This document shows positions 24,615-32,542 of a DNA stretch of 64,000 nt, piece after piece. The notes below the pieces were generated by a model. The model did not search any database, was not told the DNA's origin, and was given only the letters and a program-made list of their open reading frames with translations. The position numbers were made by a program, and so were the translations under genes. The first letter of the stretch is position 1. Each line of letters begins with the position of its first letter. The stretch covers positions 744,001 through 808,000 of the forward strand of contig NZ_JASCXI010000001.1 in the NCBI RefSeq assembly GCF_030271515.1, written 5' to 3'. This DNA comes from Erythrobacter oryzae (lineage in GTDB: Bacteria; Pseudomonadota; Alphaproteobacteria; Sphingomonadales; Sphingomonadaceae).

Positions 24615-25548
24615 CGTCGGACTTCCCAATCCGGGCGGGAGTGAGATCTTCTTGCATGCGTGCAGCAGCGCTACGGTGGGCCCTGATCGACCAGAGGAGG
24701 GCAAGGTTGAGCACGGACAGTTCATACAGGAAATAGCCGATTGGGTGCCCCGCCACCATTGATATGCCGAGAATGATCGTCCGCTGGTTCGCGCCCAGAA
24801 GCTGAAGACGGCCAAGCAATGGGGCCAGGTGCCGTCGTGCCGTTGCCCTGAATTGGGCCAAGGCAACTTCGTCATTCGCGACTAGTCTGTGCAGGCTCTC
24901 GATCGTTCCCCCGCCGTCCCGAGTGCGATCGCTCAAAGACAAGTACAAGTTGACGAGCGCCGCCACGCCGCTCTCACGCTTGGTCTTGGGTTCGATGCCG
25001 GTGTTGCGGATCCAGCTCCGGCCATAGACCCAATACTCATATTCCCGGCGACGCTCTTCCAGGTGGCTGGCCTGAAATATCCGTGACACACCGGCGCCGA
25101 CTACCACCAGCCAGACAGCAAGCCCGAAATGCCCCATCAGCATCCAGCCGATCGTGCAATAAAGAACGATGTGGGAAAAATAGTCCGCGATCCCGTCTAT
25201 CGCTTCGCCCAAGGGACTGGCCTTACCGGTCAACCGCGCCAAATCGCCATCCGCACCGTCCAGCACATGCCACGCGAGATGCAGGCCAAAACCCGCCAGG
25301 GCACCTGTCAGTTGGCCGATCACGGCATAACAGGCACCTGCAAGGATCACACAGAAACCACCGGCGATGGACAGTTGATTGGGCGTCACTGATGTCGGCG
25401 CAAGTGCCAAGGCAAGGCGCTTGGCAAGAGGGTGGTACAGCCGGCGATTGAGCCAGTCATTGAGTTCCGGACGCCGCTCCGATTGCCCGGTCACGCGGCG
25501 GCTTGCGCTGGAAGCACTCGGCTGGTCGGCCACGCCGGCGGTCCTCAT
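24607..25548 (-). CDS. CDP-alcohol phosphatidyltransferase-family membrane enzyme 1
   Basis: 313 residues, integral membrane. The family motif D-x2-D-G-x2-A-R-x8-G-x3-D-x3-D is complete at ~97-122 (DGADGDLARLTGKASPLGEAIDGIAD). SVTPNQLSIAGGF at the first membrane helix and several further helices fit the fold. Such enzymes move a phospho-alcohol from a CDP-activated donor to an acceptor alcohol. With inositol synthesis and CDP-inositol genes adjacent, the likely product is a phosphoinositol ester or lipid, by inference. Divergent from the second family member at 25714. Confidence 0.85.
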   Translation of the reverse strand: MRTAGVADQPSASSASRRVTGQSERRPELNDWLNRRLYHPLAKRLALALAPTSVTPNQLSIAGGFCVILAGACYAVIGQLTGALAGFGLHLAWHVLDGADGDLARLTGKASPLGEAIDGIADYFSHIVLYCTIGWMLMGHFGLAVWLVVVGAGVSRIFQASHLEERRREYEYWVYGRSWIRNTGIEPKTKRESGVAALVNLYLSLSDRTRDGGGTIESLHRLVANDEVALAQFRATARRHLAPLLGRLQLLGANQRTIILGISMVAGHPIGYFLYELSVLNLALLWSIRAHRSAAARMQEDLTPARIGKSDVN

Positions 25549-25713
25549 ATTGTCACAAAATAGGAGTTAGAGGGCGGAGTTAGTTCGATAATCCGAATGT
25601 TGCAATGCGGCGAACCGAACTTGACACAGCGTTCGGAGCCAATCAAACCAGCATTAGCAATTCAGGCGAGGGTCGCTCCTCACCTCTTTCGATGGTCTTG
25701 CCCAGCATAAGGC

Positions 25714-26883
25714 ATGGCGCCCTTTGTCGTGCGCGATGGTTGGCTGTCGCCTGGCCTCTGGACGCATGGTCGAATCGACCATCGTGAAACAAGGATGATG
25801 CGTCTGTTGGTCCGCCCGATTGTGACCTTCGCGAGCTCTTGCCTGGCACAAGGCCTTGTCGCAGGCCTGCCAGCTTGCGCGCGCGCGTGTGTGATTGCGA
25901 CGACGCGGGGCCTGACCCGCAATGGTCCTCCGGTGCTGGCCGTACCGGGTGGCGTGCTCGATTCGCGCTCCCATGCAGAGCTGGCGCGGCTATGCCCGGA
26001 TGGTTACGCCGTGATCGACAGCGCGGATATCCAGCCGACCGACAGGTGCATACCCGGAGAGGCACTGGTCGCCAGTGATGCCGCCACCTGGCCCGGTCGC
26101 GCCGTTCCGGAAGGCGACGGAAGCTGGATCGATTCGTACTACAAGATCAACTCCGAGGCGAAGCTGCGCGCGGATCTGCGCCGTGCGAGCTGGGATCTGG
26201 TCAAGGCCAGCGGCAAGCCGAGCGACGGCATTGTCTCACGCCATCTGAACCGGCCGATATCGATGCGGCTCTCGTTCGCATTCCTGCATTTGCCTTGGAT
26301 GCGGCCCGGTCATGCCACCACTCTTACCGCCATCTGCGCTCTAGCGATGTTCGCGGCGCTGGTGTCCGGTACGACTGAAGGCCTGCTGGCGGGCGCCGTG
26401 TTGTTCCAGCTCGCTTCCATTGTCGACGGGGTCGACGGAGAGATCGCCCGCGTGACCCGACGCGGCACCCGTTCAGGCGCAACGCTGGACAGCATTACCG
26501 ATGGGTTCACGAATGTTGGTTTCATCGTCGGCCTGGCGACCAATCTCGCGGTGCGCGGGGAGCCTTTGGCGCTCGAAATCGGCTTGCTCGGGGCTGCCTC
26601 GCTGGCACTCGGCTGCGTGACGCTCGCCGTCAAAGCAGCGCGCGATGGTGACGCCGTGAACTTCGATGCCGTGGGCAACTGGCTGAAACAGCGATCGGGC
26701 TCGGTTCAGCACATCCTTATTGCGGTCACGAAGCGCGATTTTTTCGCTCTCGCGAGCATGGTGATGATCTGGCTGTCACTGCATCTGGAGTGGCTTTTGA
26801 TCCTCTCGCTCTCCTGCGCGACGTGGTTCTTCGTGGTGCAATTCGTCTCGCTTCAGCCAAAAGCCAAAGACCTTTCATCATAA
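25714..26883 (+). CDS. CDP-alcohol phosphatidyltransferase 2, di-myo-inositol-phosphate-phosphate synthase-like
   Basis: 389 residues. The catalytic motif is at ~238-263 (DGVDGEIARVTRRGTRSGATLDSITD). The preceding linker, residues ~165-190 (KPSDGIVSRHLNRPISMRLS), closely resembles the linker between the two domains of the bifunctional IPCT/DIPPS enzymes that make di-myo-inositol phosphate. The N-terminal ~160 residues stand where the cytidylyltransferase domain would be but lack its GTRL-type motif; that activity is supplied by the separate gene at 28057. Starts at 25795 or 25798 are alternatives. It precedes the inositol-phosphate synthase gene by 55 bp. Confidence 0.82.
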   Translation: MAPFVVRDGWLSPGLWTHGRIDHRETRMMRLLVRPIVTFASSCLAQGLVAGLPACARACVIATTRGLTRNGPPVLAVPGGVLDSRSHAELARLCPDGYAVIDSADIQPTDRCIPGEALVASDAATWPGRAVPEGDGSWIDSYYKINSEAKLRADLRRASWDLVKASGKPSDGIVSRHLNRPISMRLSFAFLHLPWMRPGHATTLTAICALAMFAALVSGTTEGLLAGAVLFQLASIVDGVDGEIARVTRRGTRSGATLDSITDGFTNVGFIVGLATNLAVRGEPLALEIGLLGAASLALGCVTLAVKAARDGDAVNFDAVGNWLKQRSGSVQHILIAVTKRDFFALASMVMIWLSLHLEWLLILSLSCATWFFVVQFVSLQPKAKDLSS

Positions 26884-26938
26884 ATCGTCAGAACACGAAT
26901 TTTATGATTTTATAATATGTTTTTTGAATTGAGGAAAT
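26884..26938 (+). promoter_or_regulatory. AT-rich leader with TATAAT upstream of inositol-phosphate synthase
   Basis: A sharply AT-rich 55-bp gap in an otherwise GC-rich region. TATAAT at 26911-26916 makes a perfect -10 box, but a matching -35 is not clear. GAGGAA precedes the ATG at 26939. It could be an internal promoter for the 26939-34039 unit. Confidence 0.4.
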
Positions 26939-28060
26939 ATGTCGAAAATTAAATGCGCAGTTCTTGGCATAGGCAACTGCGCCAGCTCCCTGATTCAGGG
27001 CATTGAATACTACAAGACGCGCAATGATGGCTTTGGCTATATCAACGAGCGGGTTGGCGAGTATCACCTCAAAGACATCGAATTCGTTCTAGGCATTGAC
27101 GTCGACCAGCGGAAGGTAGGCCTGGACCTCAACGAAGCGATCTTCGCTCAGCCCAACAACACGCTGGTGTTTCAACAGGACATGCCGGTTGCCGGCGTCA
27201 AGGTCATGATGGGCAAGGTGCTTGATGGCGTGGCGCCGCACATGCTCGACGCAGGCAGCCGTGGCTTCATGCTTTCCGACGCCGCGGAACCATCCCGCGG
27301 AGAGGTCATCGAAGCACTCAAGGCATCGGGCGCAGAAGTCCTCATCAATTTCTTGCCGGTAGGCTCGCAGGAAGCGACCGAGCTCTACATGGACTGCGCG
27401 CTCGAGGCTCATCTTGCGGTGGTCAACTGCATTCCCGTGTTCATCGCCAGCGACGCTGCCTGGGCTGAACGCTTCCGGTCCCACGGGCTTCCGATCGTAG
27501 GTGACGACATCAAGGCACAGGTCGGTGCCACGATTGTGCACCGTGCCCTTTCCGGCCTGATGTCCGACCGGGGGTTCCGCGTTCAGCGCACCTACCAGCT
27601 CAATACCGGCGGCAATACCGACTTCATGAACATGCTTGACCGGTCGCGACTGGTCTCCAAGCGCGCGTCCAAGACCGGGTCGGTGCAAGCCGCTCTCGCC
27701 GAGCGACTGGCGGACGAGAACATCATGATCGGCCCGTCGGACTATGTGCCGTGGCAGAACGACAACAAGGTCTGCTTCCTGCGCATCGAGGGTGAGCATT
27801 GGGGCGGCGCAACCGCCGAGATCGAATTGCGGCTGTCTGTCGAGGACAGTCCCAATTCGGCGGCGTGTGTGGCCGACGCGATCCGTTGCGCGAAGATCGC
27901 ACTCGATCGCGGTGAGAGCGGGCCGCTGAAGATTCCATCGGCTTGCTACTTCAAGACACCGCCCGAGCAGATGGACGACGCCACAGCGCGCATCAAGCTT
28001 GCCGATTTCATCGGTCAGACGCCCCCCGTCTCAGATGTCAGGGTCATAACGTCGCGATGA
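26939..28060 (+). CDS. ino1: myo-Inositol-1-phosphate (inositol-3-phosphate) synthase
   Basis: 373 residues, the actinobacterial/archaeal-type Ino1. NAD-binding start (CAVLGIGNCASSLIQGIEYY), then VLGIDVDQRKVG, VLINFLPVGSQEATELY, CIPVFIAS, GLPIVGDDIKAQVGATIVHRAL, TYQLNTGGNTDFMNM and a cluster of catalytic lysines. Converts glucose 6-phosphate to L-myo-inositol 1-phosphate in the cytoplasm. GAGGAA ribosome-binding site; the stop overlaps the next start (ATGA, 28057). Rare in Gram-negative bacteria, so transfer is plausible. It supplies the inositol for the neighbouring CDP-inositol steps. Confidence 0.95.
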   Translation: MSKIKCAVLGIGNCASSLIQGIEYYKTRNDGFGYINERVGEYHLKDIEFVLGIDVDQRKVGLDLNEAIFAQPNNTLVFQQDMPVAGVKVMMGKVLDGVAPHMLDAGSRGFMLSDAAEPSRGEVIEALKASGAEVLINFLPVGSQEATELYMDCALEAHLAVVNCIPVFIASDAAWAERFRSHGLPIVGDDIKAQVGATIVHRALSGLMSDRGFRVQRTYQLNTGGNTDFMNMLDRSRLVSKRASKTGSVQAALAERLADENIMIGPSDYVPWQNDNKVCFLRIEGEHWGGATAEIELRLSVEDSPNSAACVADAIRCAKIALDRGESGPLKIPSACYFKTPPEQMDDATARIKLADFIGQTPPVSDVRVITSR

Positions 28061-28908
28061 GCAAGCTTTCTCCCGTATCGCAGGCGGGCGAGGCCGAGGT
28101 GGTCGAAGCGGTCATCATCGCAGCAGGTTTCGGCCACCGGCTCGCGGCGCTCGGCCCGTCGAAGCCGCTCAACCGGTTGTGCGGCCTGCCGCTGATCGAG
28201 ATCGCGGCACGGCAGCTGGCGCGGGCCGGTGTGGAGCGGATCGTGGTGGTCACCGGCCACATGGCCGATCGCCTCGAGGCTGCCCTTCCCGGCATTGCGC
28301 AGGCGCTCGGTATCGTGATCGAGGCTGTGCGGGTGGACAGCTGGAGCGTGCCGAATGGCCACTCCGTGATGGCGGGAGCCAGCGCGATCGGCGGAAATTA
28401 TCTGCTGGTGATGTCCGATCATGTTTTTTCCGACGGGATCCTTGCCGCGCTCATGCGCTGCCATGATCCCCGCCATGCCGTCACCTTGGCCATCGACCAT
28501 CGGATCAACGGCCCCACCATTGATCCGGATGACGCGACCTATGTCACCACTTCGGATGACGGGATGATCCGCAGGATTGCCAAGCACCTGCCCGAACCAG
28601 ACGCGGTCGATTGCGGCGCGTTTCTGGCAACGCCGATGCTGGCCGAAGCCATCGCAGCAGCCATTGCGATGGGCCGGCCCGGCAGCCTTTCAGATGGCAT
28701 GCAGTGGCTCGCCGCGCAAGGGCTTGCGGCGACTATGGATATTGGGGATCGATGGTGGATCGATGTCGACGATCCGGCCTCGCATCGTCTTGCAGAGCAA
28801 GATCTCCCCATCCATCTGCCCCACCTCGTCCCGGCCATTGCCGCGGCCTTGCCGCGCGATGATGCCCCGCAGTCTGAAACCCTGATCCGCATTGCCGGCG
28901 GCACCTGA
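28057..28908 (+). CDS. Probable CTP:L-myo-inositol-1-phosphate cytidylyltransferase
   Basis: 283-residue nucleotidyltransferase. VEAVIIAAGFGHRL is the nucleotide-binding signature and PSKPLNRLCGLPLIE carries the catalytic lysine. The segments NYLLVMSDHVFSDGIL, VTLAIDHRINGPTIDPDDATYV and DRWWIDVDDPASHRLAEQDL are those of the inositol-1-phosphate cytidylyltransferase half of IPCT/DIPPS enzymes rather than of sugar-1-phosphate transferases. It would make CDP-inositol from CTP and the product of the adjacent synthase. Translationally coupled to that gene. Substrate assignment is by family pattern and context. Confidence 0.82.
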   Translation: MSKLSPVSQAGEAEVVEAVIIAAGFGHRLAALGPSKPLNRLCGLPLIEIAARQLARAGVERIVVVTGHMADRLEAALPGIAQALGIVIEAVRVDSWSVPNGHSVMAGASAIGGNYLLVMSDHVFSDGILAALMRCHDPRHAVTLAIDHRINGPTIDPDDATYVTTSDDGMIRRIAKHLPEPDAVDCGAFLATPMLAEAIAAAIAMGRPGSLSDGMQWLAAQGLAATMDIGDRWWIDVDDPASHRLAEQDLPIHLPHLVPAIAAALPRDDAPQSETLIRIAGGT

Positions 28909-28909
28909 C

Positions 28910-30613
28910 ATGCATCAGCAGGTCGCTACATCGCATCTCGATACGGACCTCCTGACGAGGTTCTTCGCCGAGTTTCTCGACGATCAGGCCTTTGCGGAAT
29001 TTCGGCGCGTCGAGCGGATGCTCGCGACGCTCAAGGAACAGGGCACGACGATCGCCGGCTATCCGCTGATCCGCCCTTCGGATTGCGGCCCGATCACAGC
29101 CGCGCTGGCGGAAATCTTCGACGCGTCGCGCGACCGGTTCCGGACGGCAGATCCGCTCGTCGTCGACAGGTTCGAAGAGCTTATCGGGGGCTTTGTTGCC
29201 TTTGTCCAAGCGCTCTACCCCACGCAATCGACCAGCGCCCTGATCCTTCACGCCGAAGTTCTGCTGCTGACGGGCGAGGCTGATCGCGTGGTGGAGTTGC
29301 TCGAACATCTTGCCCGCCGCCCCTATGCGGTCGTCGACAGCCTCAACCATTGCAGCGAAATCGTGTTCCTCTACGCGCAGGCACAGTTGTTGCGCGGCGC
29401 TCCGCAAGAGATCGATGTTTGTTTTGCCTCGTTCGGGGCATGGCTCTGCGCCCAGCCGCGGGGACCGCGCCCCTTTGGAATGGCAGACAGGATCGCGCCG
29501 CTGGCAAGTGTCACGTCCGGCTCGCCCGGTGTGCTGGCCCGCATGATCCGCTGGTCATCATCGCGCATCGTCCGCGCGCGCCGCGGCCGGAACGGTATCG
29601 CGGGCATTGTCTGGTCGAAGCTGGCCGCAGTCATTTTCCGCCTGATTTCGACGGCCTGCCTGTACGCGCTTTCGTGGTCGCACAAGCGCGGGCCGGTCTT
29701 CCATGCCCGTCGCGGCCATCCCAAGGGCACTCTGGTGACCCGGGCGATGGGTGGCATCGGCGACCTGCTGATGATGGAGCCCGGGCTGGAAGTGCTTGCC
29801 AAAAAGCAGGGCGGGCCGGTCGATATGGCGATACCGCGCAAGTTTTTCCCGGTGTTTGCCAACAATCCCCACGTCCGGACCATCGACATAGATGGTCCGC
29901 CGATCAATCTGGGCCGTTATCGCAAGCTGGCCAACCTGAGCATCTGCCCTGCGAGCCGCTACGAGAGTAGGAACCGACCGCATATTCGAAAAGGGCGCGT
30001 CGAAAGCTTCGCCAACGGTATGGGGGTGGGACGTAGTGCGCTGCGCCGGCAAGGCTGGCACATCAATCAGTTCATCGACGACGAGACCAGCGCGAAGTGC
30101 GACGCCTTTATCGCATCGCTCGGCTTCACGCGTCGCCTGATCGGGGTTCAGCCCTACTCGCGCGATAGCTACAAGGACTACCTGCATATCGAGGCGGTCA
30201 TCCGGCAGCTGGCGGAACGCTACGACGTCCTGGTGTTCCACCACGTGGCTAACGGCTTGCCCGAGGGCCCGGGGATCGCAAGCACCGCCGGTCTGCCGCT
30301 GGCCGTGTCGTTGGCGCTCGTGTCGCGCGTCGAAGCCATGGTCAGCGTAGACAGCGCCTTCCTTCACGCTGCTGCCGCCTACGACATTCCCGTGATCGCC
30401 CTGTTCGGCCCGACCGATGCGCGAACGCTCACCCGGCATCACCGCAAGGTCGAGATCGTCTGGCAGGCACAGAGCTACTCCTGCGTGCCGTGCTGGCGCA
30501 ACGAGGACACGCCATGCAGCCTGACCGGACTGCTCGGCGTCAGCCCGTGCCTCGCCACGATCGAGCCGGGACGGATCACGGCGGCGGTTGATCGCGCGAT
30601 GGGGGTGGTATGA
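28910..30613 (+). CDS. GT9 heptosyltransferase-like protein with N-terminal helical extension
   Basis: 567 residues. From ~265 on it is a glycosyltransferase family 9 (ADP-heptose:LPS heptosyltransferase) domain: VTRAMGGIGDLLMMEPGLEVLAKKQ, LIGVQPYSRDSYKDYL, MVSVDSAFLHAAAAYDIPVIALFGPTDARTLTRHH and a Cys-rich CVPCWRNEDTPCSL. The first ~200 residues are a helical region of unknown type, far longer than usual. It starts one base after the cytidylyltransferase stop and overlaps the next gene by 4 nt. The likely donor is ADP-heptose, made with the adjacent GmhB and HldE. Confidence 0.82.
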   Translation: MHQQVATSHLDTDLLTRFFAEFLDDQAFAEFRRVERMLATLKEQGTTIAGYPLIRPSDCGPITAALAEIFDASRDRFRTADPLVVDRFEELIGGFVAFVQALYPTQSTSALILHAEVLLLTGEADRVVELLEHLARRPYAVVDSLNHCSEIVFLYAQAQLLRGAPQEIDVCFASFGAWLCAQPRGPRPFGMADRIAPLASVTSGSPGVLARMIRWSSSRIVRARRGRNGIAGIVWSKLAAVIFRLISTACLYALSWSHKRGPVFHARRGHPKGTLVTRAMGGIGDLLMMEPGLEVLAKKQGGPVDMAIPRKFFPVFANNPHVRTIDIDGPPINLGRYRKLANLSICPASRYESRNRPHIRKGRVESFANGMGVGRSALRRQGWHINQFIDDETSAKCDAFIASLGFTRRLIGVQPYSRDSYKDYLHIEAVIRQLAERYDVLVFHHVANGLPEGPGIASTAGLPLAVSLALVSRVEAMVSVDSAFLHAAAAYDIPVIALFGPTDARTLTRHHRKVEIVWQAQSYSCVPCWRNEDTPCSLTGLLGVSPCLATIEPGRITAAVDRAMGVV

Positions 30614-31254
30614 GCGCGCAGATCCTGCCTCACGAAGTTCTGCTGGACGACTGGTTCGTAGCCTTGCGCGAGGTCGAGCCGGGCTCGCCTGCGGCGTTCT
30701 TCGACCGTGACGGAACGCTGATCCGCAACGTCCCCTATCTCGCCGACAGCGACGAGGTGTGTCTCGAACGCGGTGCGGTCGAAGCCCTCTCGGCTTACCG
30801 GCGCAGCGGTTTCGCCATCATCGTCATCACCAATCAGTCGGGCATCGCGCGCGGTCTCGTCACGCCAGCGCAGTATGCCTCCGTCAACCAGCGCATGATC
30901 AATTTGCTCGGCGCCGACCTCGTCGATGCGATCATCGCCTGCCCGTTCCACCCCGAAGGCGTTGCACCATGGAACGTCCCCGATCATCCGTGGCGCAAGC
31001 CTGCGACCGGGATGATCGATGCAGCGGCCAGCCGCTTCGGGGTCGACGTGGCGCGCTCGGTACTCCTCGGGGATAGCGTGATCGATATCGAAGCCGGCCT
31101 TCGCGCAGGCATCGGGCATCTGATCCATTTGGGTACAGGTCATGGACAGCGCGACCGCGCAGCCGTGGAAAATCTGTCCCGCGCCAACCCCGGCACGAGG
31201 ATCAGCTGCCTTGCATCGCTCCAATCGCTCGAAGTTGAGGAGCTCGCCCGATGA
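30610..31254 (+). CDS. gmhB: HAD phosphatase, GmhB-like (heptose 1,7-bisphosphate phosphatase)
   Basis: 214 residues with the HAD nucleophile motif FFDRDGTLI, motif II ITNQSGIARG, catalytic Lys in WRKPATGM and motif III LLGDSVIDIEAG. This is the HisB/GmhB subfamily. The family zinc loop is altered: the first part CPFHPEG remains, but the CxC pair before RKP is replaced (PDHPWRKP). It removes the C7 phosphate of heptose bisphosphate in ADP-heptose synthesis if the GmhB assignment holds. It overlaps both neighbours by 4 nt. Confidence 0.8.
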   Translation: MSAQILPHEVLLDDWFVALREVEPGSPAAFFDRDGTLIRNVPYLADSDEVCLERGAVEALSAYRRSGFAIIVITNQSGIARGLVTPAQYASVNQRMINLLGADLVDAIIACPFHPEGVAPWNVPDHPWRKPATGMIDAAASRFGVDVARSVLLGDSVIDIEAGLRAGIGHLIHLGTGHGQRDRAAVENLSRANPGTRISCLASLQSLEVEELAR

Positions 31255-32531
31255 CGGTGTTGGCAGCGGGCGCCATCGCCGCGCCGATCCCTTCCGCGAA
31301 CCGTCAGATCGATCGGGTGCGCGACTGGTGTGTGAACTGGGACTACGCGCGGCTGCTCGCCTCCCACGAGATTGCCCCGCCGGTGCCTGTCGTCGAACGG
31401 TTCGACTGGAACGGCACCGCCATCGATCCCGGTTTCCGGCGGGTTCGGGTCATCGGCCGTCAACTTTACGTGCTCTCGCGCGCTGCTTGCGGCGGTGCCG
31501 AAGGTGCCGGTGAACTCGCGCAGCGAACGGCAACGGCGCTTATGCAATACGGGCGCGGCGATGACGGCCAGTTCGTTTCCCGGCTTTCACCCGCTGGGAC
31601 GGTGCTGGACGCCACGGCGGATCTCTACGACATCGCCTTCGCCCTGTTCGGGCTGGCATGGTGGTATCGGTATTCCTCTGATCCGCGCGCGATCGAGCTG
31701 GCAACGGCGAGTGTTACGCACCTCTGCGCCACGATGCGCTCGCCGTCCGGACACGGCTTTGTCGATCGCCTGCCGGGCCAGTGGAGGCACTTGCAGAACC
31801 CGCATATGCACCTGTTCGAGGCTGCGATTTTCCTGACTGCTTTCAGCGGGCAGGACCGCTTTCAGACCTTGGCGGAGGAACTCTTCGTTCTGGCGCGCGA
31901 CAAGCTGGTAGATCCCGTTAGCGGCACACTGGCCGAGGAATTCGATGACGCGTGGCGCCCCGTTGCAGGGCCCCAAGGCAAAATCAGGATAGAGCCCGGC
32001 CACCAGTTCGAATGGGCCTGGCTGCTGGACCGCTGGGCGATTGCCAGCGGCGACCGCGAGGCCCTCGAGTTGTCGCGCAACCTGTTCGACTTCGCGATCA
32101 ATCACGGGATCGATCCCGCAAGCGGCCTCGTTTTCGATGCGGTCTGCCCTCAGGGTAAGCCGCTGGAGAAAGACCTCAGAATCTGGCCAAATACCGAGCT
32201 GCTCAAGGCGCAGGTCGCCATCGCCGAGCGCGAGGGCCGGGCGCAATGCCATTCGATCGACCAGACCATTTCGCGGGTTTTCCGCCATTACCTCGAATCT
32301 GCTCCGATTGACGGATGCACGAGCCTCGGACGGGGTTTCTGGGTCGATTACCTTAAAGCCGATGCCCGGCAGTTGAACTGCGATCACGTGCCGGCTTCAA
32401 CGATGTATCACATCATGTTCGCATTCAGCGAAGTGCTGCGACTTCACGACAATCACGGTCCCTTTGAAGCCGGTTCGTGGGTCTCCGATACGGCGGACGA
32501 CGCCGCACCTTCACGTTCACTGCACGATTGA
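31251..32531 (+). CDS. AGE-family epimerase/isomerase
   Basis: 426 residues of the N-acylglucosamine 2-epimerase / mannose isomerase (alpha6/alpha6 barrel) family. Signatures: TADLYDIAFALFGLAWWYRYS, NPHMHLFEAAIFLTAFS, the catalytic-His segments RIEPGHQFEWAWLLDRW and VPASTMYHIMFAFSEVLRLHD, and FWVDYLKADARQLNCDH. It probably interconverts a hexose, hexosamine or heptose at C2. Its place between gmhB and hldE suggests the heptose or a companion sugar. It overlaps gmhB by 4 nt and is 11 bp before hldE. Confidence 0.85.
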   Translation: MTVLAAGAIAAPIPSANRQIDRVRDWCVNWDYARLLASHEIAPPVPVVERFDWNGTAIDPGFRRVRVIGRQLYVLSRAACGGAEGAGELAQRTATALMQYGRGDDGQFVSRLSPAGTVLDATADLYDIAFALFGLAWWYRYSSDPRAIELATASVTHLCATMRSPSGHGFVDRLPGQWRHLQNPHMHLFEAAIFLTAFSGQDRFQTLAEELFVLARDKLVDPVSGTLAEEFDDAWRPVAGPQGKIRIEPGHQFEWAWLLDRWAIASGDREALELSRNLFDFAINHGIDPASGLVFDAVCPQGKPLEKDLRIWPNTELLKAQVAIAEREGRAQCHSIDQTISRVFRHYLESAPIDGCTSLGRGFWVDYLKADARQLNCDHVPASTMYHIMFAFSEVLRLHDNHGPFEAGSWVSDTADDAAPSRSLHD

Positions 32532-32542
32532 GGAGAACTGCG

